Below are positions 6,807-15,533 of a stretch of 64,000 bases of DNA, piece after piece. This DNA comes from Stenotrophomonas sp. ZAC14D1_NAIMI4_1. GTDB lineage: Bacteria; Pseudomonadota; Gammaproteobacteria; Xanthomonadales; Xanthomonadaceae. The stretch spans positions 62,001 through 126,000 of the forward strand of contig NZ_CP026001.1 in assembly GCF_003086775.1 (NCBI RefSeq). The letters are read 5' to 3'. A model generated the notes under the pieces. It worked only from the letters and a program-made list of their open reading frames with translations, made no database searches and had not been told where the DNA came from. How positions within the stretch are numbered: the stretch's first letter is position 1; every line of letters starts with the position of its first letter. The position numbers and the translations under genes are program-made.

Positions 6807-8804
6807 ATGTCCGAACTCCAGCACCCGGTGCTTACCACCACCTTCCTGCCGCTGCAGCGCAAGTCGCTGGCGCGCTACATCGCCCATGGCACGCCGCCGC
6901 AGAGCGCGCTGGAACAGGCCGGGCTGATGGCCGCGCAGCTGTGCCGCGCGCGCCTGCACACACCCGCTGAAATCGAGCGCCTGCTGCACGAGGCCTGCGC
7001 GCTGTTCGCCACCAGCGAAACCGCCGCCGCGCAGTTGACCGGTACGGGTGGCGGTGGCCAGCCGGAGCTGGACGCCTGGCTGGCCGCGCTGGCCGCCCAT
7101 GGCGTGCTGCTGGCACCGGCGGAGATCCTGCAGGACTTCATCGCGCAGTCGCCCAGCGAGTACCCGGGCCTGGCCCTGCAGCAGGCCTGCCAGGAAACCC
7201 TGGCCGAACATGAGATCCGCTTCCCGGCCGCGTTCGCCAGCGACGATGAGGACGACGACCAGGACGAAACCGTTGCCAGCGATTCGCGCGCGGTCGAACA
7301 CCATGGCCTGTACACGTCCGAGCAGGCCCGCGTGCTGCGTGCCATCGCGGCCAATCCCGATGAACTGATCGACCTCGATGGCTACGCCGGTACCGGCAAG
7401 GGCCACCTGGTGCTGGCGCTGATGGATGCGCGGCCGGGCCGCTATACCTACATTGCGCCGTCGCGCGGCCAGGTCGAAGCGTTCCGCGCCCGCGTGCCGG
7501 CCAGCACGGCCGTGCGCCTGCTGACCCAGATCGAATTCGCCAACCGCGTGGCCCAGCACGCTGCGCGCAACGGCCAGACCGGCGGCTTCGTCGCCAGCTA
7601 CCGGCGCAGCACCCGCACCCCGCGCGAGATCGCCGGCCGCATCGGCCTGCAGGGCATCGCTGGGCGCAGCCCGGAACAGGTGCTGCTGACCGCCTTCGAG
7701 GCCATCAACCGCTGGTGCGCGTCGTCCGCACCGCGCATGGCATTCCAGCATTTCGACCGCTCGGTGCCGGCCGCCATGCTCGACGTGGCGCCCTACCTGG
7801 CGGCGGCCGAGCACGTCTGGCGCAGCATGTTCGATGCCGAACTGCAGCGTGGCGCCCTGCTCAGCCTGAGCCCGGCGCACATCGGCAAGTGGCTGGCGCT
7901 GCGCGGCGTCACCCCGCCGCAGGACATGGGCATGCTGCTGGTGGACGAGGCGCATGACCTGAGCCCGTCGTGGAAGCAGCTGCTGGCCGGTCACGCCCCC
8001 GGTGTGGTCAGCCTGGGCGACCCGCACCAGTGCCTGTCCGGCACGGTGCCGCGCTGGGCCGCATCGAAGGTGCTGGAAATGCACCAGTCGGTGCGCCAGG
8101 GCAACCAGGTCGATGGCCTGGTCAACCAGGCGCTGGCGCTGGATGGCCTGGGCCCGGACAGCGGTCCGTTTGTGGGTGCCGCTGACCGCGCCACGGGTGT
8201 GCTGCATTACCGCGATTGGTCGCAGGTGCCACGCACGGGCCTGCGCATCCATGGCAATGCCGCCGATCTGGCCCTGGACGCCGCACAGCTGCAGGCGCAG
8301 GGGCTGCGGCCCTACCTGCACCCGGCCTCGCTGCGCGCGCTGCGCAGCGCGTTGCAGGGGCCGCTGGATGCCTGGCGCCGCCGCGATAGCGGGTCGAACC
8401 AGATGCAGGAGCGTTTCCTGGCCACGCAGGCCGGCGACGGGCAGGGCGCATGGGCGGACCTGTTCGCTTCGGCCGACCGGGTGCAGTCACTGCTGCAGGC
8501 GCTGGATGACCAGGACACGCCCGCCGATGCACGCGTGGTGCTGTGCCTGGCCGAGCACGCGAAGAACCTGCAGTTCGACGTCGTCTCGCTGTCGCCCGGC
8601 TGTTTCAGCGCAGGGCAGGGCGGGCGCATCTGGCACAACCCGGTGCGCGCGGTCTACCTGGCGCTGACCCGTGCGCGCCGCCAGCTGCACGTGCCCGCCG
8701 ATGGCATGGAACAGCTGCAGCACACCGCGGCGCTGCAGGAACAGGCGCGCCAGGCACGCCGGCGCGAACGGCAGCAGGCCAGCGGTTACCGGCCGGTGCG
8801 CTAG
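6807..8804 (+). CDS. Superfamily 1 helicase-like ATPase with altered Walker A motif
   Basis: A 665-residue protein. Residues 1-160 are helical, with an acidic patch (DDEDDDQDE) and no domain I recognise. The ATPase begins with LDGYAGTGKGHL (190-201): the loop is GxxGxGK but the residue after Lys198 is Gly, not Ser/Thr. Walker B is LLVDEAHD (377-384, Asp380-Glu381), followed by a motif-III-like VVSLGDPHQCLSG segment. A motif-VI-like ALTRARRQLHVP lies near 619-630, so the core is UvrD/PIF-like. About 180 residues separate the Walker motifs, more than in Rep. It stands alone on the plus strand. It may be a DNA or RNA helicase or a regulatory ATPase; no substrate can be assigned. Confidence 0.75.
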   Translation: MSELQHPVLTTTFLPLQRKSLARYIAHGTPPQSALEQAGLMAAQLCRARLHTPAEIERLLHEACALFATSETAAAQLTGTGGGGQPELDAWLAALAAHGVLLAPAEILQDFIAQSPSEYPGLALQQACQETLAEHEIRFPAAFASDDEDDDQDETVASDSRAVEHHGLYTSEQARVLRAIAANPDELIDLDGYAGTGKGHLVLALMDARPGRYTYIAPSRGQVEAFRARVPASTAVRLLTQIEFANRVAQHAARNGQTGGFVASYRRSTRTPREIAGRIGLQGIAGRSPEQVLLTAFEAINRWCASSAPRMAFQHFDRSVPAAMLDVAPYLAAAEHVWRSMFDAELQRGALLSLSPAHIGKWLALRGVTPPQDMGMLLVDEAHDLSPSWKQLLAGHAPGVVSLGDPHQCLSGTVPRWAASKVLEMHQSVRQGNQVDGLVNQALALDGLGPDSGPFVGAADRATGVLHYRDWSQVPRTGLRIHGNAADLALDAAQLQAQGLRPYLHPASLRALRSALQGPLDAWRRRDSGSNQMQERFLATQAGDGQGAWADLFASADRVQSLLQALDDQDTPADARVVLCLAEHAKNLQFDVVSLSPGCFSAGQGGRIWHNPVRAVYLALTRARRQLHVPADGMEQLQHTAALQEQARQARRRERQQASGYRPVR

Positions 8805-8845
8805 CGCGGGATGCCGCGCCGCTCAGCAGCGACGCGGCAGGACAC

Positions 8846-9838
8846 TCAGCACTTTTCCTTGCGGCCCATCATCCTGCCCAGGCGCGAGGGCTCATCGCAC
8901 TTCGGCACGACCGGTGCAGCCGGTGCCAATGCCGCCGCGCGCGCCTTCTGCAGCTGCTGGATCTTCGCGCGGATCTGCGGCATCGCCGCCATCGCGGCCT
9001 TCTCGCCTTCGAGGATGGCAGTGCCACGCTGGCTGAAATCGGCGGCACCGATGTCCAGCACCTTCGGCCGGATGACGATGTCGGCGCGTGCCAGTTCCTG
9101 CTCGCCCAGGCGCTGGCCCATGATCGAGATCGACTGGTTGACGATGCCCAGCATGCCGGTCGGTGCCTTGCCGCTGGCCTTGCTGGAGATATCCACGGCG
9201 ATGACGAACTCGGCACCGAGCTGGCGCGCGGCATCCACCGGCACCGGGCTGACCACGCCGCCGTCGATGTAGTTGCGGCCACCGATCTTCACCGGCTCGA
9301 ACACGCCGGGGATGCTGCTGGACGCGCGCACGGCCTGGCCGACGTTGCCGCGCACGAAGATCGCGCGCTCGCCGGTTTCCAGCTGGGTGGCGACGGCGGC
9401 GAACGGCTTCTTCAGCTTTTCGGCCGGCCGGTTGGCCACCTGCTCGTTGACGTAGTCCTGCAGCTTCTGGCCCTGCACCAGGCCGCCGGAGAACAGGCGC
9501 ACGTCGCGGATGCTGGCTTCATCCAGCGCCACGGCCTTGCTCTGCATCTGGAACGCGTCCATGCCGCTGGCATACAGCGCGCCGACCACGCTGCCGGCGC
9601 TGGTGCCCGACACCACTACCGGTTCGAAGCCGTTGGCTTCCAGCATCTTGATCACGCCGATGTGGGCAAAGCCCTTGGCTGCACCGCCACCGAGGGCGAT
9701 GCCGATCTTCACCGGCTTGGCCTGCGGTACCAGGATCGGCTGCGGCGGCGGAGTGGGGCGGACCTCCTCGCCACCACAACCGGCCAACAGGCCGAGCAGG
9801 GCGACGGACAGCAGCACGCGGGGGCGGAACAGGCTCAT
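8846..9838 (-). CDS. Patatin-like phospholipase, lipoprotein (RssA-type)
   Basis: A 330-residue protein with a lipoprotein signal (VALLGLLAGC, lipidation Cys21). The patatin catalytic dyad is intact: oxyanion loop GGGAAKG (50-56), nucleophile Ser80 in GTSAG, and the Asp in DGGVVSPVPVD. The family hydrolyses phospholipid or lysophospholipid acyl chains; here it would be anchored in the envelope. The ATG at 9838 gives a clean lipoprotein signal; the longer reading from 9883 adds an unlikely N-terminus. It converges with the helicase-like gene, and a REP doublet lies upstream. Confidence 0.9.
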   Translation of the reverse strand: MSLFRPRVLLSVALLGLLAGCGGEEVRPTPPPQPILVPQAKPVKIGIALGGGAAKGFAHIGVIKMLEANGFEPVVVSGTSAGSVVGALYASGMDAFQMQSKAVALDEASIRDVRLFSGGLVQGQKLQDYVNEQVANRPAEKLKKPFAAVATQLETGERAIFVRGNVGQAVRASSSIPGVFEPVKIGGRNYIDGGVVSPVPVDAARQLGAEFVIAVDISSKASGKAPTGMLGIVNQSISIMGQRLGEQELARADIVIRPKVLDIGAADFSQRGTAILEGEKAAMAAMPQIRAKIQQLQKARAAALAPAAPVVPKCDEPSRLGRMMGRKEKC

Positions 9839-9905
9839 CGGCAATGCGCTCAGGGCGCCGGATTCAGGAAAGGGCGCCAGCATACCGAAGGTGCAAAATC
9901 CGTGG

Positions 9906-9974
9906 GTAGCGCCGGGCCGTGCCCGGCGGATGGTTCAGCTGCCGCTGTGCTCGCCGGGCATGGCCCGGCGCTAC
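9906..9974. repeat. GTAG-type REP doublet (GTAGCGCCGGGCC class)
   Basis: Two head-to-head copies beginning GTAGCGCCGGGCC and ending GGCCCGGCGCTAC enclose about 25 bases. It lies between the 5' end of the patatin gene and the 3' end of the AIM24-like gene, both on the minus strand. Confidence 0.85.
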
Positions 9975-9983
9975 CGTGCAGGA

Positions 9984-11030
9984 TCAGAAGCGGTTGTCGC
10001 CGCCCAGTGCGCGGCCCAGCCCGCCCAGGATCGAGCCTTCGCCGCGGCTCTGCCCGCCGCCCTGCGGCGCGGCCATCCACATGCGCCCGGCCAGCCGCGA
10101 GAACGGCAGCGACTGCAGCCAGACCTTGCCTGGCCCGGTCAGCGTGGCCAGGAACACGCCCTCGCCGCCGAACAGCATGCTCTTGATGCCGCTGACCCGG
10201 CGCACGTCCATCTCCACCGACGCGTGGTAGGCCACCACGCAGCCGGTATCCACGTCCAGGCGTTCACCGGCGGCCAGCTCGCGCTCGATCACGCAGCCAC
10301 CGGCATGGATGAAGACCCAGCCGTCGCCTTCCAGCTTCTGCATGACGAAGCCCTCGCCACCGAACAGGCCGGTCATGATCTTGCGCTGGAACTGCACGCC
10401 GATGCGTACGCCGCGCGCGCCGGCCAGGAAGCTGTCCTTCTGGCAGATCAGGCGCCCGCCGTGCTGGTCCAGCTTCATCGGCAGCACCGTGCCGGGGTAG
10501 GGCGCGGCGAAGGCGACCTTGCCGCGGCCCGTGCCGGTCTGGGTGTAGACGGTGGCGAACAGGCTTTCGCCGGTCACCACGCGGCGGCCCGCAGCCATCA
10601 CCTTGTCCATGAAGCCGCTGCTGGCCTGCGAGCCGTCGCCGAACACGGTGTCCATCTGCACCGTCGATTCCTTGAACATCAGCGCGCCCGCTTCGGCGAT
10701 CGCGCTTTCGCCCGGGTCCAGGCCGATCTCCACGAACTGCATTTCATGGCCGACGATGCGGAAATCGATGGGATCGCCGTGGCCGCCGCTGCTGCTGGCT
10801 GCCTGCGTGGCGGCGGGCGTGGCGGCGGGCAGTACCGGCGGTGCGGCGGTAGCAGGCGCTGCCGGGCCCGCGTGCAATACGGCCAGTTCGGACACGGCTG
10901 TCCACCCGCTCATGCCCTGGCACCAGGCCAGTGCCCGCGGGTTGGCCTGCGCAAATTGGCGTGCAGCGTGCTCGTCGAGCGGGCCGATACGCTCGGCCTG
11001 GCCGGCGGCGTGGAAGTACCACTGGGTCAT
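9984..11030 (-). CDS. AIM24-family (TIGR00266) protein with N-terminal GYF_2 domain
   Basis: A 348-residue protein. Residues 1-50 (MTQWYFHAAGQAERIGPLDE ... ALAWCQGMSGWTAV) match GYF_2/DUF4339, a small protein-binding domain. A Pro/Ala-rich linker (about 55-85) leads to an AIM24/TIGR00266 beta-barrel domain (HEMQFVEIGLDPGESAIAEA ... LFGGEGVFLATLTGPGKVWL) and a Gly-rich tail. The family is widespread but its biochemical role in bacteria is not established. GYF_2 domains often accompany membrane or peptidoglycan-associated proteins. ATG 11030 is chosen because it begins the GYF domain exactly; the open frame extends to 11471 without support. Confidence 0.85.
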   Translation of the reverse strand: MTQWYFHAAGQAERIGPLDEHAARQFAQANPRALAWCQGMSGWTAVSELAVLHAGPAAPATAAPPVLPAATPAATQAASSSGGHGDPIDFRIVGHEMQFVEIGLDPGESAIAEAGALMFKESTVQMDTVFGDGSQASSGFMDKVMAAGRRVVTGESLFATVYTQTGTGRGKVAFAAPYPGTVLPMKLDQHGGRLICQKDSFLAGARGVRIGVQFQRKIMTGLFGGEGFVMQKLEGDGWVFIHAGGCVIERELAAGERLDVDTGCVVAYHASVEMDVRRVSGIKSMLFGGEGVFLATLTGPGKVWLQSLPFSRLAGRMWMAAPQGGGQSRGEGSILGGLGRALGGDNRF

Positions 11031-11190
11031 CGCAGCAGCTCTGTTGCAAGGGGAAAGCGCGAGTCTAGCGGCCTGCCGGGGGCGCTGCGGGCAGGGGCCA
11101 TGAACGATCGGCATTTGCGGCGCAGGTGCTGTATTGCAACAATTATCTGGTAGCGCCGTTTTACCACCCCTCCAAACACAGCCTACCGCC

Positions 11191-13458
11191 ATGTCTCCGA
11201 CCCGCACTTCCCGTGGCCGATTTCCGGTCGCGCGTCCCCTCGTTGCCGCTCTTTCCGCCCTGCTGCCGCTGGTAGCAGCCGCCCAGGAAACCCCCGCTGC
11301 CAAGGATCCGGTTGCCCTCGACGCCCTGCAGGTCACCGCACAGCGCCGCGTCGAGAACGCCAAGGACGTGCCGGTCGCGATCACCGCGATCCAGGGCGAG
11401 AAGCTCGATGTGCTCGGCTCCGCCGGCGATGACATCCGCTTCCTGTCCGCGCGCGTGCCCAGCCTGAACATCGAATCGTCCTACGGTCGTGCCTTCCCGC
11501 GCTTCTACATCCGCGGCCTGGGCAACACCGACTTCGATCTCAATGCCTCGCAGCCGGTCTCGCTGGTGTATGACGACGTGGTGCAGGAAAGCCCGCTGCT
11601 GAAGGGCTTCCCGCTGTTCGACCTGGCCGGCGTGGAAGTGCTGCGTGGCCCGCAGGGCACGCTGTTCGGCCGCAACACCCCGGCAGGCGTGGTGAAGTTC
11701 GATTCGGCTCGTCCGTCGCAGGACGCCGATGGCTACGTGAAGATGTCCTACGGCACGTATGACACCTGGAACGTGCAGGGTGCCTACGGCGGCCCGCTGA
11801 CCAGCCGCTGGTCGGCGCGCGTGTCGGCGCTGTACCAGCGCCGCGAGAACTACGTCGACAACACCATCACCACCGCGCCCAGCTCGGGCTTCGAGGGCTA
11901 TGACGAGGCCGCTGGCCGCGTGCAGTTCCTGTACGAAGGTGACGACGTCGAAGCACTGTTCAACCTGCACAAGCGCAAGCTCAACGGCACCGCCCGCCTG
12001 TTCCGCGCCAACATCATCCAGAAGGGCAGCAACGCGCTGGTCGAGAACTTCGACCGCGACAAGGTCTCCACCGATGGCCTGAACTTCTCCAACCTGGAAA
12101 CCTGGGGCGGCAGCGCACGCCTCAAGTGGGACCTGGGCCGCGTCACCCTGCACTCGATCACCGGCTATGAAACCGCCGAATCGCTGAACCACGGCGACGT
12201 CGACGGTGGCTACGGCGCGGCGTTCCTGGGTGCCGGCAACTCCGGCCCGGGCCTGATTCCGTTCCCGTCCGAATCGGCCGACGGCCTGCCGCACCACCGC
12301 CAGTGGACGCAGGAATTCCGCGTCGAATCCAACGAGTGGGGCCGCTTCGACTGGCAGGCCGGCGTCTTCTACTTCGATGAAGACGTCACCATCGACAGCT
12401 TCAACTACGACTCGCTGACCCCGGGCAACCCGCAGACCGGCCACGCCGTGCAGAGCCAGCGCAACAAGGCCTGGGCCGCGTTCGCCTCGGGCGACCTGGA
12501 CGTGACCGACCGCTTCAAGCTGCGTGCTGGCGTGCGTTACACCCAGGACAAGAAGGACTTCACCGCCAGCGTGCTGCAGGCCGTGCCGGGCGGCACGCCG
12601 GTCAGCGGCCCGTACCTGGCCAACAGCGATGTCGACGACGTCAGCTGGGACCTGAGCGGCGTCTACCAGATCACCGACAACATCAACGCCTATGCGCGCG
12701 TGGCCAAGGGCTTCCGTGCACCGTCGATCCAGGGCCGCCTGGCCTTCGGCGGCGTCACCCAGGCCGATTCGGAGAAGGTGATCTCGTACGAAGCCGGCAT
12801 CAAGGCCGACCTGTTCGACCGTCGCGCACGCCTGGGCTTCAACGTGTTCCGCTACAACGTCGATGGCCAGCAGCTGATCGCCGTGGGTGGCAGCAACAAC
12901 ACCGCCACCCTGCTCAACGCCGACAAGACCATCGGCCAGGGCTTCGAGCTGGACTTCGAGGCGTACCTGACCGACCACGTGCTGATGACGCTGGGCAGCA
13001 GCTACAACGACACCGAGATCAAGGACCGTGACCTGGCCGTGGCGATCTGTGGCGGTGGCTGCACCATCACCGACCCGACCACCGTCATCAACGGTGGCAC
13101 CTACGCGCTGGTCAACGGCAACCCGCTGCCGCAGGCGCCGAAGTGGATCCACAACCTGACCCTGCGTGCCGGTTTCCCGGTGAACGATGCCAGCGAGGTC
13201 TACGTGTACACCGACTGGGCGTACAAGAGTGCGGTCAACTTCTTCCTGTACGAGTCGCCGGAGTTCCGCAGCCGCAGCTCGCTGGAAGGTGGCCTGCGCG
13301 TGGGCTACAACTGGGATTACGGCCAGTACGACGTGGCCGTGTTCGGCCGCAACCTGACCAACCAGACCCGCGTGGTCGGCGCGATCGACTTCAACAACCT
13401 GACCGGTTTCCTCAACGAGCCGCGCACGTTCGGCGTCGAGTTCACCGCGAAGTTCTGA
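11191..13458 (+). CDS. TonB-dependent outer-membrane receptor
   Basis: A 755-residue outer-membrane transporter precursor. It has a signal peptide (VARPLVAALSALLPLVAAAQ), a plug domain opening with DALQVTAQRR and containing RGPQGTLFGRNTPAGVV, then a 22-strand-type barrel with alternating aromatic motifs and a C-terminal Phe (GVEFTAKF). This subtype, with VTAQRR and IRGLGNTD, resembles the TonB receptors abundant in Xanthomonadaceae and Caulobacter. Substrate could be a ferri-siderophore, vitamin or oligosaccharide; nothing adjacent decides this. ATG 11191 is preferred to TTG 11134. A strong terminator follows at 13484. Confidence 0.92.
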   Translation: MSPTRTSRGRFPVARPLVAALSALLPLVAAAQETPAAKDPVALDALQVTAQRRVENAKDVPVAITAIQGEKLDVLGSAGDDIRFLSARVPSLNIESSYGRAFPRFYIRGLGNTDFDLNASQPVSLVYDDVVQESPLLKGFPLFDLAGVEVLRGPQGTLFGRNTPAGVVKFDSARPSQDADGYVKMSYGTYDTWNVQGAYGGPLTSRWSARVSALYQRRENYVDNTITTAPSSGFEGYDEAAGRVQFLYEGDDVEALFNLHKRKLNGTARLFRANIIQKGSNALVENFDRDKVSTDGLNFSNLETWGGSARLKWDLGRVTLHSITGYETAESLNHGDVDGGYGAAFLGAGNSGPGLIPFPSESADGLPHHRQWTQEFRVESNEWGRFDWQAGVFYFDEDVTIDSFNYDSLTPGNPQTGHAVQSQRNKAWAAFASGDLDVTDRFKLRAGVRYTQDKKDFTASVLQAVPGGTPVSGPYLANSDVDDVSWDLSGVYQITDNINAYARVAKGFRAPSIQGRLAFGGVTQADSEKVISYEAGIKADLFDRRARLGFNVFRYNVDGQQLIAVGGSNNTATLLNADKTIGQGFELDFEAYLTDHVLMTLGSSYNDTEIKDRDLAVAICGGGCTITDPTTVINGGTYALVNGNPLPQAPKWIHNLTLRAGFPVNDASEVYVYTDWAYKSAVNFFLYESPEFRSRSSLEGGLRVGYNWDYGQYDVAVFGRNLTNQTRVVGAIDFNNLTGFLNEPRTFGVEFTAKF

Positions 13459-13483
13459 GGCGGTTGATGGCGTGATGCAATGA

Positions 13484-13517
13484 AGAAGGGCCGGCGCAAT
13501 GCCGGCCCTTCTGTTTT
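13484..13517 (+). terminator. Rho-independent terminator after the TonB receptor gene
   Basis: A perfect 12-bp stem, AGAAGGGCCGGC (13484-13495) with GCCGGCCCTTCT (13501-13512), loop GCAAT, followed by GTTTTA. The stem also works on the other strand, so it may serve the convergent acid phosphatase gene too. Confidence 0.85.
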
Positions 13518-13525
13518 ACAGGTCC

Positions 13526-13542
13526 GCCGGGCCATGCCCGGC
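13526..13542. repeat. Single degenerate REP palindrome
   Basis: The core GCCGGGCCATGCCCGGC is the same palindrome as in the GTAGCGCCGGGCC class, but here without the GTAG head and unpaired. It lies between a terminator and the acid phosphatase stop codon. Confidence 0.55.
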
Positions 13543-13560
13543 GAGCGCAGCGGCGATGCC

Positions 13561-14433
13561 TTACAGCGCGCTTTGCGGCCGCACCTTCAGCACCGCTTCC
13601 TCGGCCGCGCAGTCGCGGCTGGAATGCAGGCCGGCCTTGCGAGCGTCGGCGATCTCCTTGCGCGCGGCCAGCAGATCCTTGTTGAACGCCGCGTTGTCAT
13701 GCAGGCGGGCCACCGCAGCGGCACCCATGAAACGCCCTTCGAGGATGTCGCTCTGCCAGTGCACGTTGCACACCAGGCGGCTCTCGCCGTAGTTGCGGCC
13801 ACGCGCCTGGATGGCGTCGGCGCGGTCCGGCGCGATCTCCGAGAGAATCAGCGCCCAGGCCCAGCCGATGGAGGTGTGGCCCGACGGATAGGAGCCGTTC
13901 CTGCGCAGGCCGGCTTCATCGTCGGGCGTGCAGGTCGGCTCGCCGTTGACCATGAAGGGGCGCGGACGCTGGTACTGGTTCTTGGCGGCCTTGGTGGCCG
14001 CGCTGGCATCGATGCGGCTGCGCTCCAGCAGGCGGTACAGGGCGGGGGTCTTCACCGCGTCCACGTCGATGTCGGCGGCGCAGGAGAACTGGTTGGCGCC
14101 AGCCGGGAAACCGAGTTCGGCATCGCTGGTCGCCTGGCTGAAGCGCGGCGTGCCACGCAGGGCGCGGGCTTCGCGGCTGACCTGCTCATCCAGCGCGAAG
14201 CCGGCCGAACCGGCTGCCGGCGGCGCCGGCACCAGGGCGATGCTGGCCGGCACGGCGGCCTTGTCGAGGTAGCCCACCGCCTTGGTGGTGACGTTGGATT
14301 CCACCGCGGTCGGTGCGGTGGCGGTGGACGCGCAACCGGCCAGCGACAGGGCGATGGCCAGGCCGAGCAGGGGGCGGGCGGGGAGGGCAGGCAAAGACAT
14401 GGGCAGGCTCGAGACAGGAAACACAGCGGCCAT
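13561..14433 (-). CDS. Class A acid phosphatase / PAP2-family lipoprotein
   Basis: A 290-residue envelope phosphatase. The three-part PAP2 signature is complete: KNQYQRPRP, YPSGHTSIGW, and SRLVCNVHWQSD. This arrangement, with Cys pairs and similar length, matches PhoN-type class A non-specific acid phosphatases that release phosphate from esters in the periplasm. The signal ends in a lipobox (SLAGC, Cys34). The start at 14433 is chosen because AGGAGGGG lies 8 bases upstream; ATG 14400 is an alternative with a shorter signal. It is divergent from the lipase-like gene across a 210-base gap. Confidence 0.9.
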   Translation of the reverse strand: MAAVFPVSSLPMSLPALPARPLLGLAIALSLAGCASTATAPTAVESNVTTKAVGYLDKAAVPASIALVPAPPAAGSAGFALDEQVSREARALRGTPRFSQATSDAELGFPAGANQFSCAADIDVDAVKTPALYRLLERSRIDASAATKAAKNQYQRPRPFMVNGEPTCTPDDEAGLRRNGSYPSGHTSIGWAWALILSEIAPDRADAIQARGRNYGESRLVCNVHWQSDILEGRFMGAAAVARLHDNAAFNKDLLAARKEIADARKAGLHSSRDCAAEEAVLKVRPQSAL

Positions 14434-14643
14434 GATCGCAGCCCCTCCTGCCGCCCGCAGCGTCCATGGGTCATACGGCCAGACCCGGCATGGTGGCTCT
14501 GGGTAGTCATTATCCTGCAACAAGATCATCCATCTTCGCCAATCTCCCGAATACGGGCGCAGCGCACGGACTTTCACGCGCGTTCGCCGCCAGCATCGGG
14601 CCACAGCCGGGCCGGGGGGATCCGCTGACGAGGGAGAGATGCG

Positions 14644-15522
14644 ATGCGCAGCACCGCAACAGGAAGTACCGGCCTGGCCCTGCTGCTGGGCCTGGCCTGC
14701 ACCCCGGCGCAGGCCGCCGATGTCTACGGCGTGGCCTTCGTGCACGGCACCGGCGCCCAGACCGATGCCACCCAGGACTACTGGCAGCCGGCGATCATCG
14801 ACACCGTGCGCCAGGGCCTGCCGAACAGCAGCAACTACGTGGTCATCAACTGCGATTTCACCCAGTACATGTGGAAGCCGGAAGCTGCCGGCTGCCTGGC
14901 CAACCAGCTGACCAGCTTCATCGACAGCCGCGGCATCACCCAGCTGGTGGTCATCACCCATTCCAACGGCGGCAACGTGGTGCGCTGGATCCTGTCCAAC
15001 CCCACCTACGACAGCCGCTACCCGAAGATCATCAGCACGGTGCGCAAGGTCACCGCGCTGGCGCCGTCCTCGGCGGGCACGCCGCTGGCCGATGCGGTGC
15101 TCAACGGCAACACCTTCGAGACCTCGCTGGGCTGGCTGCTGGGCTACAAGAACGATGCGGTGCGCATGCAGCAGGTCGGCCACATGGCCACCTACAACGC
15201 GCAGAACCTGTATGGCACCGCCGGCCGCCCGGCATTGCCCAAACCCTTCCGCGCGGTGGTCGGCAGCGATGTCGAATCGGCCGTGTGGGACAGCAACAGC
15301 TACTGCGGCGGCTACGCGGCCAACGTCGGCCTGGAGTTCACCCAGAACTGGCTGTCGTCCTGTTCGGACGGCTTCCTGGAGTGCAGCAGCCAGAAGGCGG
15401 CCGGCACGCTGTGGTTCACCGACAAGGCGCGTACCCAGGGCGCCGAGCCGCTGAGCCACAACCAGAGCCGCCGCGAGTGCTTCGGCCTGGGCACGATCCT
15501 GCGCAACGACCTGACCCAGTGA
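14644..15522 (+). CDS. Secreted alpha/beta-hydrolase, lipase-like
   Basis: A 292-residue exported protein: signal peptide ending near TPAQA|AD, then an alpha/beta-hydrolase fold. HGTG (34-37) is a likely oxyanion-hole turn, and THSNGG (105-110) holds the nucleophile Ser107 in a GxSxG variant (H-S-N-G-G). Cysteines at about 70, 84, 275 and elsewhere suggest disulphides in an extracytoplasmic protein. The ATG at 14644 follows GAGGGAGA. The next gene starts 11 bases downstream, so the two are co-transcribed. Enzymatic substrate (lipid or other ester) is not evident. Confidence 0.75.
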   Translation: MRSTATGSTGLALLLGLACTPAQAADVYGVAFVHGTGAQTDATQDYWQPAIIDTVRQGLPNSSNYVVINCDFTQYMWKPEAAGCLANQLTSFIDSRGITQLVVITHSNGGNVVRWILSNPTYDSRYPKIISTVRKVTALAPSSAGTPLADAVLNGNTFETSLGWLLGYKNDAVRMQQVGHMATYNAQNLYGTAGRPALPKPFRAVVGSDVESAVWDSNSYCGGYAANVGLEFTQNWLSSCSDGFLECSSQKAAGTLWFTDKARTQGAEPLSHNQSRRECFGLGTILRNDLTQ

Positions 15523-15533
15523 GGGAGATGACC

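Noticed and set aside
6216..8321. A 701-codon minus-strand frame opposite the helicase-like gene
   Set aside because: Antisense shadow; low-complexity His/Gln/Arg-rich translation.
8543..11153. Long overlapping plus-strand frames over the patatin and AIM24-like genes
   Set aside because: These are complements of the two minus-strand genes, which have clear catalytic motifs or domains.
11134..11190. TTG start for the TonB receptor, 19 codons upstream of the ATG
   Set aside because: The added residues do not form part of the signal peptide and no ribosome site supports it.
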